Below are positions 1 through 7,215 of a stretch of DNA of 31,674 nucleotides, piece after piece. This DNA is from CAVSUR01 sp052143655 (GTDB lineage: Bacteria; Actinomycetota; Actinomycetes; Streptosporangiales; Streptosporangiaceae). The stretch spans positions 1 to 31,674 of the forward strand of contig JBKQSL010000424.1 of NCBI GenBank assembly GCA_052143655.1, given 5' to 3'. Position numbers and translations under genes: made by a program. The notes under the pieces were generated by a model. The model had not been told where the DNA came from. It did not search any database and saw only the letters and a list, made by a program, of their open reading frames with translations. The first letter of the stretch is position 1; the number at the start of each line of letters is the position of its first letter.

Positions 1-1
1 G

Positions 2-505
2 CCGGCCGGCCCGGGTGTTGCTCGCGACTTCGCCGCCGCGCCGGTCGGCGCCGCGCACGCCTTCCACCCGGCTCCGTCCAGGCCGACGAGCAGCCCGCGG
101 CCAGCCGAGCCGCAGCTGCCGGGCCGGCCGGCAGACGAGCCTGTGGACGAGCGACGGCAGACCGCAGTCGTCGCGTTCCGGCCCCGGCCGGAGCAGGGAC
201 CTTATCTGGCCGACGGCCAGCAGCCCGCGACGGCTCCCGGCGCTGCCGGGGTCTCGGCCGACACCGCCCGGCATCGCCGGGCGCGCGGACCCGCGCTGCC
301 CAGGCTGGCGCGGTACCGCCGGTCGGCCGAGACCCCGGCCCCGGCCCCGGCCCCGGCCCCGGCCCCGGTGCCGGTGCCGCCGCAGGACGAGCGCGCCGAC
401 GAGCCGACGCAGCAGCATGAGCCATCCTCGGTCTCCGCGGACATGAACACCTGGACCGCGGGGGAACTGCCGGGCCAGGCCGCGACGAAAGACACCGCCG
501 TCTGA
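2..505 (+). CDS. 3' end of a proline/alanine-rich protein (5' partial)
   Basis: The frame is open from the first bases of the window to a TGA at 503-505, so this is the C-terminal part of a gene that starts upstream. A GTG at 143 could serve as an internal start, but the frame is equally coding-like before it. The visible 167 residues are low-complexity, rich in Pro, Ala and Arg, with a run of alternating Pro-Ala turning into Pro-Val around 333-380. The tail is more polar (DERADEPTQQHEPSS) and ends KDTAV. No domain, membrane segment or catalytic motif is visible. Such tails are common as disordered linkers in actinobacterial membrane or regulatory proteins. The function cannot be read from this fragment. 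A strong hairpin follows the stop. Confidence 0.55.
   Translation, partial: PAGPGVARDFAAAPVGAAHAFHPAPSRPTSSPRPAEPQLPGRPADEPVDERRQTAVVAFRPRPEQGPYLADGQQPATAPGAAGVSADTARHRRARGPALPRLARYRRSAETPAPAPAPAPAPVPVPPQDERADEPTQQHEPSSVSADMNTWTAGELPGQAATKDTAV
333..370 (+). repeat. CCCCGG hexanucleotide run
   Basis: A tandem hexamer (CCCCGG) is repeated about six times inside the proline-rich coding region and encodes Pro-Ala repeats. It is a candidate for slippage-driven length variation. Confidence 0.7.
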
Positions 506-522
506 TCCCCCACCCGACCAGA

Positions 523-550
523 GGCGCGCGACCACTGCCGGTCGCGCGCC
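523..550 (+). terminator. Hairpin terminator after the proline-rich gene
   Basis: A perfect 11-bp inverted repeat (GGCGCGCGACC at 523-533 and its complement at 540-550) encloses the 6-nt loop ACTGCC, 17 nt after the TGA. There is no U-tract, which is usual for terminators in GC-rich actinobacteria. Confidence 0.7.
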
Positions 551-850
551 CCTTGGCGCTCGGCCCGTCTGCGGGTGGCCCGACGGCGGCCCAGGCGGCC
601 CAGGCGGCCGGGCCTGCCGTCATCCCTCGCGCGAGGGGGGGTCCTGCGGCGAGCCCAGCGCGCCGGCCGACGCGGATCCAAACCTCACGCGGGCCGACGG
701 GCGTGCGGATCCGAGTCACAGCACGCAGAATCATCGCCGGCTGGCGCTGAGCCACGATTCAGGGTGTACTCAGTTCAATGCCGCATTCTCGGACCGGTGC
801 CACCGAGACCTGCGGCCACCGGCCGGAGCGCCGTGAGGGGAGCCGCCGAG
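551..850. other. Intergenic stretch without a convincing gene
   Basis: Open frames here are arginine/proline-rich and look like high-GC artefacts. The less GC-rich patch near 755-785 is the likeliest promoter region for the gene starting at 851, but no clear -35/-10 pair can be assigned. Confidence 0.4.
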
Positions 851-1555
851 ATGCCGGCAGACACGCCGGGCCGCCGGTTCTGGCGGCCCTGGGGCAGCGT
901 GCCAGGCGCGCCGTGGCCCAGGACAGCGCAGCGCAACCCTGCCCGCCCCGCTGATGCCGTGGGTGCCCGCTCCGCTCCGGCCCGCCCGAACCGCCCGATC
1001 GGCCGGGCGGCGCCGGCCGTATTCGGCTGGCTGGTCCCCGGCCGCTCCCGCTCACGTCGGCCGGTGCTGCTCGCTGGCGTAGCCGTCGTTGCCCTGCTGG
1101 CCGGCGCCTCGGCCGCGCTGGAGGTGACCGAGCCAGCGGCCAGGCCGGCGTTGCAGGCCACCTCGGCGTCCGGCGGCGGTGCGCGGCGGGTGGGCGCCGG
1201 GCCCGGCGGTGCGGCCGGCCGGGTAACAGCGCCCGGCGGCCTGGCCGGGCTGCTGCACGGCACGTTCATTCAGGTCAAGCCGGGTGGCGGGGATCAGACC
1301 GTGTTCATCCAGACGGGGCGGATCACGGCAGTCGGCCACGACGCCATCACAGTGCGCAGCGCAGATGGCTATACCCGCCGCTATGCCGTTACCGGCTCGA
1401 CGGTTGTCGGCGCACAGCGCGGCGGCATCGGGTCGCTGCGGGCCGGAGAGTCAGTCGTGCTCATGGCCACCCTCGGCAGGCGGACGGCCGCCGCAGAGCG
1501 GATCAGGGAACTGCCGCCCGCGCCGTCCGGCCGCGCCGTCGGCTATCCCCGCTAG
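851..1555 (+). CDS. Single-pass secreted protein with DUF5666-like C-terminal domain
   Basis: A 234-residue protein. The ATG at 851 is preceded by GAGGGGA at 835-841, a good ribosome-binding site; the frame is open further upstream but is only Arg/Pro-rich there. Residues 1-73 are basic and cytoplasmic. A single hydrophobic segment at about 74-94 (RPVLLAGVAVVALLAGASAA) is a signal-anchor or signal peptide. A Gly/Ala-rich linker leads to a beta-rich domain from about 136 (GTFIQVKPGGGD) through FIQTGRITAV and DAITVRSADG to LRAGESVVLMATL near 208. This pattern of short strands with glycines resembles DUF5666, an OB-like extracytoplasmic domain of unknown role. The family call rests on motif pattern only. 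No catalytic residues are evident. The gene is monocistronic, with the polymerase gene starting about 100 bp downstream. Confidence 0.65.
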   Translation: MPADTPGRRFWRPWGSVPGAPWPRTAQRNPARPADAVGARSAPARPNRPIGRAAPAVFGWLVPGRSRSRRPVLLAGVAVVALLAGASAALEVTEPAARPALQATSASGGGARRVGAGPGGAAGRVTAPGGLAGLLHGTFIQVKPGGGDQTVFIQTGRITAVGHDAITVRSADGYTRRYAVTGSTVVGAQRGGIGSLRAGESVVLMATLGRRTAAAERIRELPPAPSGRAVGYPR

Positions 1556-1660
1556 CCCGCACCTCGCTCTGGCGCGGCGGCCCAGCACTGGCGCAGCGCG
1601 CCGCGACCTCGCGCGCCGTTGCGGACCGCGCTAGTGGCGGTGTCGGACCCGTACCGCACA

Positions 1661-3448
1661 ATGGCCAGCGTGCGGGTTGCGGTGGTTCCCGGGCCGGGCC
1701 GGTCAGGGCTGCTGTGCGAGATAGCCGCGGATGGCAGCAGGGCGGGTGCCGTCCAGCAGGCCGCCGACCTGCCCGCGGCGATCCGGGAGTGCGAGCTGGC
1801 TGGCCCGGTGCGCTGGGTCTGGCCGGCGGCAGCCGAGCTGTATCCGCAGCTGCTGCAGGCGGGAGTACGGGTCTCGCGCTGCCACGACATAGCCCTGTGC
1901 GAGGCCCTGCTGCTGAGCCGGGACGGGATGCCGGGCGAGCCGGCCTCGCTGGCGGCGGCCTGGGCCCGGCTGCGGGGCGAGCCGGTGCCGGCGGCGGCGC
2001 CCGCGCCAGCCCGGACCTCCCAGCAGGCGCTGTTCGAGCCGCCGCAGGCTGGCGGGATGGCCGCGGTGCCCGCGTCCGCCGCCCTGGAAGCGCTGATCGC
2101 CGTGCACGCGGCGCAGCTCGCCCGGATCGCCGCCGACGCCAGTCCGGGCCGGTTCGGCCTGCTGGTCACCGCCGAGTCGGCCGGCGGCCTGGCGGCGGCC
2201 GAGATGACCGCGGCCGGAATTCCCTGGCGGCCGGACGTGCATGATGAGCTGCTGACAGCGATGCTAGGGCCGCGCCCGCCCGGCGCGGCTGGACTGACCG
2301 GGCGATCCGCGGCCGGGCCCGGACTGCGCCCGGCCCGGCTCGCTCAGCTGGCCGCGCAGATCAGCGCCGCGCTCGGCGGCCGCCCGGTCAACCCGGACTC
2401 ACCCGCTCAGGTCATCCGGGCCCTGGCCGCGGAGGGCGTCCGGGTGACATCCACCCGGACCGCGGTGCTGCGCGAGGTGGAGCACCCGGCGGTGCCCCTG
2501 CTGCTGGAGTACAAGGAACTTGCCCGGCTGCACGCCGCCAATGGCTGGTCCTGGCTCGATACCTGGGTCTCGGGCGGCCGGTTCCGGCCCGAGTACGTTG
2601 TCGGTGGCGTGGTGTCCGGCCGGTGGGCCTCGCGCGGCGGCGGGGCCCTGCAGATTCCCCGGCTGCTGCGGCAGGCCGTCGTGGCCGACCCGGGCTGGGT
2701 GCTGGTGGTCGCCGATGCCGCGCAGCTTGAGCCGCGGGTGCTCGCAGCGCTCGCAGGCGACCGGGCGTTCGCCGCCGCGGCGGCCGAGGGCGACCTGTAC
2801 GCGGCGCTGTCGGGCGTGTTCGGCGGCGACCGGGCGAAGGCTAAGGTCGCGCTGCTGTCGGCTATGTACGGCGGTGCCGGGGGCGAGGCAGGCCAGCTGC
2901 TCGGCGTGCTGCGCCGGCGCTTTCCGGACGCTGCTGGTTACGTCGAGGCGGCGGCCAGGGCCGGGGAGGAGGGCAAGGTCGTCCGGTCGGTGCTCGGGCG
3001 GACCTGCCCGCCGCCGTCGGCGAGCTGGCGGACCGTCACCGGCGAGGCCGCCGATCCGGACGGCGAGCGGGACCCGGCGGCCGGCCGCGCGGCCCGGGCA
3101 CGGGGCCGGTTCACCCGCAATTTCGTCGTCCAGGCCAGCGCGGCCGACTGGGCCCTGGTGATGCTGGCCAGCCTGCGTGCCGGGCTGGCCGAGATCGGCG
3201 CCCCGGGAGCCGCCGTGAGTCCGGGCCGTGCCGTGAGTCCGGGCCGTACCGCCGGAGGCGCGCGTCCGGAGCTGGTCTTCTTCCAGCACGATGAGGTCAT
3301 CGTGCACTGCCCGGCCGAGCAGGCCGACACGGTGATCGCAGCCGCCGTCCGGGCGGCGGCTGCGGCGGGCCTGCTGGTTTTCGGCCGGACGGCGGTGCGC
3401 TTTCCGCTGAGCATCAGCGCCGTGCGGTGTTATTCCGATGCCAAGTGA
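1661..3448 (+). CDS. Bifunctional 3'-5' exonuclease/DNA polymerase, family A
   Basis: A 595-residue polymerase of the shorter actinobacterial family-A type, which lacks the 5'-3' exonuclease of PolI. All three palm motifs are present. Motif A is DAAQLEPR with the metal-binding Asp near residue 352. Motif B is RAKAKVALLSAMYGG (O-helix Lys and Tyr) at 391-405. Motif C is HDE at 543-545. Residues 1 to about 220 occupy the place of the exonuclease domain, but its acidic catalytic residues are not obvious, so proofreading may be lost. The ATG at 1661 was chosen because residues RVAVVPGPGRSG follow directly, as in relatives; TTG 1619 and GTG 1634 lie in frame upstream. An 18-bp tandem duplication lies just before motif C. 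The role is DNA synthesis, probably in repair; this is inferred from the family. The stop overlaps the possible start of the MscL-like gene. Confidence 0.88.
   Translation: MASVRVAVVPGPGRSGLLCEIAADGSRAGAVQQAADLPAAIRECELAGPVRWVWPAAAELYPQLLQAGVRVSRCHDIALCEALLLSRDGMPGEPASLAAAWARLRGEPVPAAAPAPARTSQQALFEPPQAGGMAAVPASAALEALIAVHAAQLARIAADASPGRFGLLVTAESAGGLAAAEMTAAGIPWRPDVHDELLTAMLGPRPPGAAGLTGRSAAGPGLRPARLAQLAAQISAALGGRPVNPDSPAQVIRALAAEGVRVTSTRTAVLREVEHPAVPLLLEYKELARLHAANGWSWLDTWVSGGRFRPEYVVGGVVSGRWASRGGGALQIPRLLRQAVVADPGWVLVVADAAQLEPRVLAALAGDRAFAAAAAEGDLYAALSGVFGGDRAKAKVALLSAMYGGAGGEAGQLLGVLRRRFPDAAGYVEAAARAGEEGKVVRSVLGRTCPPPSASWRTVTGEAADPDGERDPAAGRAARARGRFTRNFVVQASAADWALVMLASLRAGLAEIGAPGAAVSPGRAVSPGRTAGGARPELVFFQHDEVIVHCPAEQADTVIAAAVRAAAAAGLLVFGRTAVRFPLSISAVRCYSDAK
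3212..3247 (+). repeat. 18-bp exact tandem duplication in the polymerase gene
   Basis: GCCGTGAGTCCGGGCCGT occurs twice without a gap (3212-3229, 3230-3247). It adds a second AVSPGR to the loop just before motif C and keeps the frame. Confidence 0.9.
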
Positions 3449-3896
3449 GAAGGGGAAATCAGCACGGTCGTTCGGCAAAAAGGCTCGCAAGACGATGCAA
3501 ATAGAAACCGCCCTGGCAAGGCAATCCTATGCTCGCGGCCGTGCGCCCGCCGGCCGAAACGGGCCCGACTCCGACATCATCACTCCCATCGTCGCCCGCT
3601 TCCAGGGCGGCGCGCCGGCGGGCCTTGGCGTCCAGCTGGGACACGCCGGCAACAAGTCGACCTTCATCAACATCGGCGGCTTCATCTCGGCCATCATCTA
3701 CTTCATCATCTTCATGTCCGTGATCTACTTCGTCATCGTCGTCCCGTACAAGAAGATTCAGGCCCGCCGAGGCAACGTTGTCTTCGGGGACCCGGGGCCG
3801 GTCAAGACCTGCCCGGCGTGCCTGTCGTCCGACCTGCCGGCAGGCGCCACGAAGTGCAAGTACTGCGCGACGGAACAGCCCGCCGTCAGCGCCTAG
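3438..3896 (+). CDS. MscL-like protein lacking TM1, with C-terminal zinc ribbon
   Basis: The C-terminal half clearly resembles the large-conductance mechanosensitive channel MscL of actinobacteria: DIITPIV at 46-52 (the segment following TM1), TM2 at about 80-104 (IIYFIIFMSVIYFVIVVPY), then a CxxC-x11-CxxC zinc ribbon (C125, C128, C140, C143). The family's N-terminal amphipathic helix and the pore-lining TM1 (consensus near GNVVDLAVAVVIG) are absent. They are replaced by a basic, hydrophilic stretch, and no frame upstream encodes them. The ATG at 3438 overlaps the polymerase stop by 11 nt; ATG 3495 is an alternative. The sequence GAGAAGGGGA at 3447-3456 looks like a ribosome-binding site but has no start codon at the right distance. 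Base composition is less GC-rich than the flanks. Without TM1 it should not form a normal channel. It is either a pseudogene with a replaced 5' end or a single-TM derivative. Confidence 0.65.
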   Translation: MPSEKGKSARSFGKKARKTMQIETALARQSYARGRAPAGRNGPDSDIITPIVARFQGGAPAGLGVQLGHAGNKSTFINIGGFISAIIYFIIFMSVIYFVIVVPYKKIQARRGNVVFGDPGPVKTCPACLSSDLPAGATKCKYCATEQPAVSA

Positions 3897-3983
3897 CGCA
3901 CGTGTGCCGGGACCGGCCCCGGACGGGCGGCCCCGCGAGGCTAAACCTGTTGCCGGCCCCGGCGGGCAGCAGCACGATGAACC

Positions 3984-4856
3984 ATGACCTGGACGCTGAC
4001 CGAGGATCTCGGCGACTACCAGCGCGCGGCCGGCGCCTTCCTGGCCGCCAGCCCGGTCCGGCACACGGTCTTCCTGACGGTGACCGCCGCCCTGGCCTCC
4101 CGCGGGCTGTCGGCGTTCGGGGCCGCCCGGCCGCTGTTCGGCTGGTGCACTTCCGGCGGCGAGGTGACCGCCGCACTGCTGCATACGCCGCCGTACCCGG
4201 TGCTGCTCACCGCGCTGCCTCCCGGCGAGGCGCAACGTCTGGCCGACGTCCTGACAGCCCAGCGGCGGCCGTTGCCGGGAGTAACCGCAACCGAACCCGA
4301 TGCGCGCGCGTTCGCTGCCGCATGGACGCAGCGTAACGGGGGCGTAGCCAGGGAGCACCTGCACACGAGGCTGTTCCGGCTGGCCGGGCTCACGGTCCCG
4401 GAACCGGTGCCCGAGGGCAAGCCCCGCCCTGCCGGGCCCGGCGACGCGGATCTGGTCGTCCGCTGGTGCAGTGCGTTCGCCGCGGAGATCCACGACTTCA
4501 GCGGCGATGGCCGGTCCGTTGCCGAGGAGCGGATCGAGCAGGGCCGGATGGTCTTGTGGGAAGCCAGCGGCGCGCCGGTGTCGATGGCCGGAGTCACCCC
4601 GGCCGTCGCCGGGGTGGCGCGAATCGGCCCGGTTTACACGCCGCCGCAGTTGCGCCGTCATGGCTACGCCGGGGCCGCCACGGTCGCCGCCAGCCGGCTT
4701 GCCCTCGACCAGGGAGCCGGGCAGGTGGTCCTGTTCACTGATCTGGCCAACCCCACGAGCAACGCCCTGTACCAGCGAATCGGGTACCGGCCGGTCGAAG
4801 ACCGCCTGGTGCTGAGCTTCGTGCCGTCGGATCAGGCCGGGGCGTCCCAGCGCTGA
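3984..4856 (+). CDS. GNAT-family N-acetyltransferase
   Basis: A 290-residue protein with an N-terminal half of poorly conserved type (residues 1-145) and a C-terminal GNAT fold (about 150-285). The acetyl-CoA pyrophosphate loop is visible as RIGPVYTPPQLRRHGYAGA (Q/R-x-x-G-x-A type), followed by FTDLANPTSNALYQRIGY, the usual Asn/Tyr-containing strand-helix that holds CoA near the active site. It should transfer an acetyl group to an amine; the substrate cannot be told. The two-part layout matches actinobacterial GNATs whose N-terminal half is a degenerate second GNAT domain. The ATG at 3984 lacks a strong ribosome-binding site. The 3' end overlaps the stop of the convergent small gene at 4832-4856 by 25 bp, so the two transcripts would be complementary there. 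Confidence 0.85.
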   Translation: MTWTLTEDLGDYQRAAGAFLAASPVRHTVFLTVTAALASRGLSAFGAARPLFGWCTSGGEVTAALLHTPPYPVLLTALPPGEAQRLADVLTAQRRPLPGVTATEPDARAFAAAWTQRNGGVAREHLHTRLFRLAGLTVPEPVPEGKPRPAGPGDADLVVRWCSAFAAEIHDFSGDGRSVAEERIEQGRMVLWEASGAPVSMAGVTPAVAGVARIGPVYTPPQLRRHGYAGAATVAASRLALDQGAGQVVLFTDLANPTSNALYQRIGYRPVEDRLVLSFVPSDQAGASQR

Positions 4857-5092
4857 CGCAGTCGCTCGATGATCCGCTGCGCCTCTTCCTCGCTCACCTC
4901 CACCAGATCGTCCGTCGACTCCGCCCGCTTCCAACCTACGATCAACGGACTGAACCGCCAGACCAGGTCACGACCCAGTGCTTCGTCTTGAAATCCCCCC
5001 TCCTCGAGTGGCCTGCGGCGCGCTACCCCGGCGGGGTCGTCCAGGGTGCTCCGATGATCCATAATCAGGTAGTAGGTTGCCTTATCGCTCAT
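4832..5092 (-). CDS. Small acidic protein, probable immunity partner of the upstream toxin-like gene
   Basis: An 86-residue protein with no signal peptide or membrane segment. It starts with a short strand (ATYYLIMDHR), has a conserved-looking core (PAGVARRRPLEEGGFQDEAL, then WRFSPLIVGWKRAE) and ends in an acidic helix (LVEVSEEEAQRIIERLRQRW). Small proteins of this pattern are known to me directly downstream of actinobacterial toxin-like C-terminal domains. Here the ATG lies 6 nt after the stop of the toxin-like gene on the same strand, the usual order toxin then immunity. Local GC is lower than in neighbours, as expected for a transferred cassette. Function as an immunity protein is inference from position and size; no named family is claimed. 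Confidence 0.6.
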   Translation of the reverse strand: MSDKATYYLIMDHRSTLDDPAGVARRRPLEEGGFQDEALGRDLVWRFSPLIVGWKRAESTDDLVEVSEEEAQRIIERLRQRWDAPA

Positions 5093-5098
5093 TGCGGT

Positions 5099-5818
5099 TC
5101 AGTATCCTTTCCTGCGGTAATCGGCAATAGCAGCGACGTTCACGGGTTCCGGAATGTGAGACGAGGCAACCTGCTGGAAGCGCTCCAGCTCAGGCCGCTC
5201 CGGGCCCGGAGCGGTGCCAGCCCGTAGCCGCTCGTAAGCCCCGTGCGTTAGCTGTTTGGCAGCGAAGCTCTCTGCCGTATGGAACTGCACTTCTATCACG
5301 TTGCCGCCCGTGACCAGCCAGCGCGTATTAATACCTTTGTAGTCCGGTGTCTGCCAGGAGTTTCGGCTCATCAGCAGAACGCTCCCGCTCTTCTGCATCT
5401 CGGCGCAGCCGGCGGAGTAAGTTTCCGCATATTTCTCCGGGTCGCTCTCGACGGTGTAGCGGATTGTGTCCGGCATGCGCTCCGCGATTTCCGCAATCGA
5501 TCGGTCCGGCTTGGCGTGCAGTTCTGCGGCGACCTTCTCCTTGAAACGGTCCTCGCCCTTGAGTCGGTGCTCCAGCCCGGCCAGGCTGGCGCCGGGAACC
5601 GTTGCCTCGACGGCGCGCATCGCGGCGGTCACGGCAGGCTCCGCGGCCCGCACCCGGTCCAGCGCATGCCCCGCGACCAGGTTCTCCTCGGCGTTCAGAT
5701 ACTGCCCGGCGTCGCCGCGCCACGACCCCGGCTCATCTGCGGCCCGGTCGGCCTGGCTGGCCCGGGCCGGCTCTGGCTGCGGCCAGCGCTGCAGGTGCCG
5801 ATCCCACTGGGCGCGCAA
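5099..5818 (-). CDS. Toxin-like protein with RelA/SpoT-like C-terminal domain (orphan cassette)
   Basis: Counted from the first canonical start, TTG at 5818, the protein has 239 residues. The C-terminal ~150 residues form the functional module: an alpha-helical lead (LAGLEHRLKGEDRFKEKV), then PDTIRYTVESD, a helix, NSWQTPDYKGINTRW, VIEVQFHTAESFAAK and an AYERLR helix. The order Asp/Arg strand, GY/YKG-I-N loop and E-x-Q-x-x-T strand matches the catalytic outline of RelA/SpoT nucleotide pyrophosphokinases and of toxic RelA/SpoT-like enzymes, with histidine instead of arginine in the EVQFHT motif. This assignment is by motif order, not alignment. Coding-like sequence continues 144 codons further upstream without any start codon, so the gene is probably cut from a larger polymorphic toxin. 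The lower-GC 3' half supports transfer. A probable immunity gene follows after 6 nt. Confidence 0.6.
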   Translation of the reverse strand: MRAQWDRHLQRWPQPEPARASQADRAADEPGSWRGDAGQYLNAEENLVAGHALDRVRAAEPAVTAAMRAVEATVPGASLAGLEHRLKGEDRFKEKVAAELHAKPDRSIAEIAERMPDTIRYTVESDPEKYAETYSAGCAEMQKSGSVLLMSRNSWQTPDYKGINTRWLVTGGNVIEVQFHTAESFAAKQLTHGAYERLRAGTAPGPERPELERFQQVASSHIPEPVNVAAIADYRRKGY

Positions 5819-6250
5819 TCCCGCTAACGCCTCCCGCCAGCCTCGCTGCTCCGGGCCGCTGCCGGGCTGCTCCGCGCGGGCTGCGGGCGGGTCAGCGCGC
5901 GGCCCGGACGGCTGTTCCAGCGCGAGCTCCAGGTCCCGCAGCCGGACCGGGGCAGCCCGGACGGTGCCGTGCTCGTCGTACGGCGACGACGGATGGCCGA
6001 TCGGCAGCCGGCCGAGCCGGCCGTGCAGGTCGCTGCGGGCCGTGGCTGACTCGCGCGCTGTGAGGTCGGCAGCCTGCTGCTTGCCGGCAGGCTGGCCTTC
6101 GCCGGCAGGCTGGCGCTCGCCGGCCTGCTCGGCCGGTCCCGGCGGGTCAGGATCGAGGTCTGGATGCGGTCTGTCGATGGCGACATCGTAGGGACCGCCG
6201 GCCGTCGCGGGAACCGCCGGGACGTTCCGGGCTGTGGCCGGCTGGCCGGT
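5819..6250 (-). pseudogene. Startless 5' coding remnant of the toxin gene (linker region)
   Basis: The toxin frame stays open from 5818 back to a TGA at 6251-6253 (144 codons) with no ATG, GTG or TTG. It encodes a plausible proline-rich toxin linker, including RSDLHGRLGRLPIGHPSSPY followed by DEHGT. The GHPSSPY pattern is typical of the segment before C-terminal toxin domains in actinobacterial polymorphic toxins, as I recall it. No N-terminal secretion or WXG/PPE-like domain lies upstream; the divergent HD gene begins at 6372. Therefore either the 5' part was lost by recombination, or translation begins at a non-canonical codon or at TTG 5818. Confidence 0.5.
6083..6118 (-). repeat. 18-bp tandem repeat in the toxin linker
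   Basis: Two copies of GCCGGCAGGCTGGCnnTC (6083-6100, 6101-6118), with the start of a third degenerate copy after 6119. Read on the minus strand they encode ERQPAG and EGQPAG. Confidence 0.75.
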
Positions 6251-6371
6251 TCATGAACGGCCCTGGGCGGGCGGAAGAACGCTAGGCAGCACCGCTTGCG
6301 GCTCCTGTTCTCGCAGGTGAGGCTAGGAGCAGGGGCCGCGCCGGAGTCGCGGCCGGATTGGGAGTGCCGCA

Positions 6372-7136
6372 GTGACCAGCCCGTCCGAGGGCGCCGCCAG
6401 CGCAGGCGGCGGCCCGCTGGGGCCTGGCCTGGCAGCGGACCCGTCGCGGGCGCAGGGTCCGCCACAGGCCGCGGCGGCCCGGCCTGCTGCCAGGGTCGAG
6501 GATCCGCGGGCCGTCCGCGGCGGGGCAGGCGGGTCCGGAGCAGGATCCGATGACCCGGTTGACCTGATCGCCCGGCTGTTCGCCAGCGAGGGCCTCGCCG
6601 ACTACCTCGGCGAGGCCGTATCGCAGGCCAGCCACATGCTCCAGGCAGGCGCGCTCGCCGAGCAGGAGGGGGCCGACGACGCCCTGATCGCTGCGGCGCT
6701 GCTGCACGACGTCGGGCATTTCACCGGCACGGTCACCGGCCGCGAGCTGATGCGCGGCACCGACAACCGGCACGCCGAGGCGGGAGCGGCCTGGCTGTCG
6801 CAGTGGTTCGGCCCCGAGGTCACCGAGCCAGTGCGGCTGCACGTGGCCGCCAAGCGCTACCTGTGCGCCTGCGTGCCCGGGTACGCCGCCGCGCTGTCCG
6901 CTGCGTCGGCCTGCACGCTGGGCGTGCAGGGCGGCCCGATGCCGGAATCGGAATTCGCCGAGTTCGAGGCGAACCTGCACGCCGCCGCGGCCTGCCGCGT
7001 CCGCCGGTGGGACGACGCGGCCAAGGACCCGGATGCCGTCACCCCGCCCTTCGACCATTTCCGGCCGGTGCTGCGCCGGCTGATCTGGCAGTTCGGGTCG
7101 CCCGGCAGCAGGCCGGGGCGCCGGCCCGTGCCGTAA
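6372..7136 (+). CDS. HD-domain oxygenase, PhnZ-like
   Basis: A 254-residue protein; the GTG start at 6372 follows GGGAG at 6360-6364. The first ~60 residues are low-complexity. The rest is an HD domain with the diiron-type pattern: H112-D113-x-x-H116 (LLHDVGH), RHAEAGAAWLSQWF, VRLHVAAKRYLC at 154-165, and LGVQGGPMPESEFAEFE, RRWDDAAKDPD. These signatures are those of the phosphonate-degradation HD oxygenases related to PhnZ and of trimethylamino-phosphonate or trimethyllysine-type relatives, which cleave a C-P or C-C bond after hydroxylation of the substrate. The partner PhnY-type 2-oxoglutarate hydroxylase and phosphonate transporters are not in the window, so the substrate is open. It is transcribed with arfB and GH9 in the same direction, separated by about 80 bp from arfB. 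Confidence 0.82.
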   Translation: MTSPSEGAASAGGGPLGPGLAADPSRAQGPPQAAAARPAARVEDPRAVRGGAGGSGAGSDDPVDLIARLFASEGLADYLGEAVSQASHMLQAGALAEQEGADDALIAAALLHDVGHFTGTVTGRELMRGTDNRHAEAGAAWLSQWFGPEVTEPVRLHVAAKRYLCACVPGYAAALSAASACTLGVQGGPMPESEFAEFEANLHAAAACRVRRWDDAAKDPDAVTPPFDHFRPVLRRLIWQFGSPGSRPGRRPVP

Positions 7137-7215
7137 CCGCCCGCACCGTGACCGCGGGCGGCAATCCGGCCTGGCCGGCGTCCCCCGGACGTCAGCCGCG
7201 TGGTAGGCAGAACAT

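Noticed and set aside
5824..6465. Minus-strand frame overlapping the toxin linker and the start of the HD gene
   Set aside because: Ser/Arg/Pro-rich and out of phase with the coding-like linker frame; not a plausible N-terminus for the toxin.
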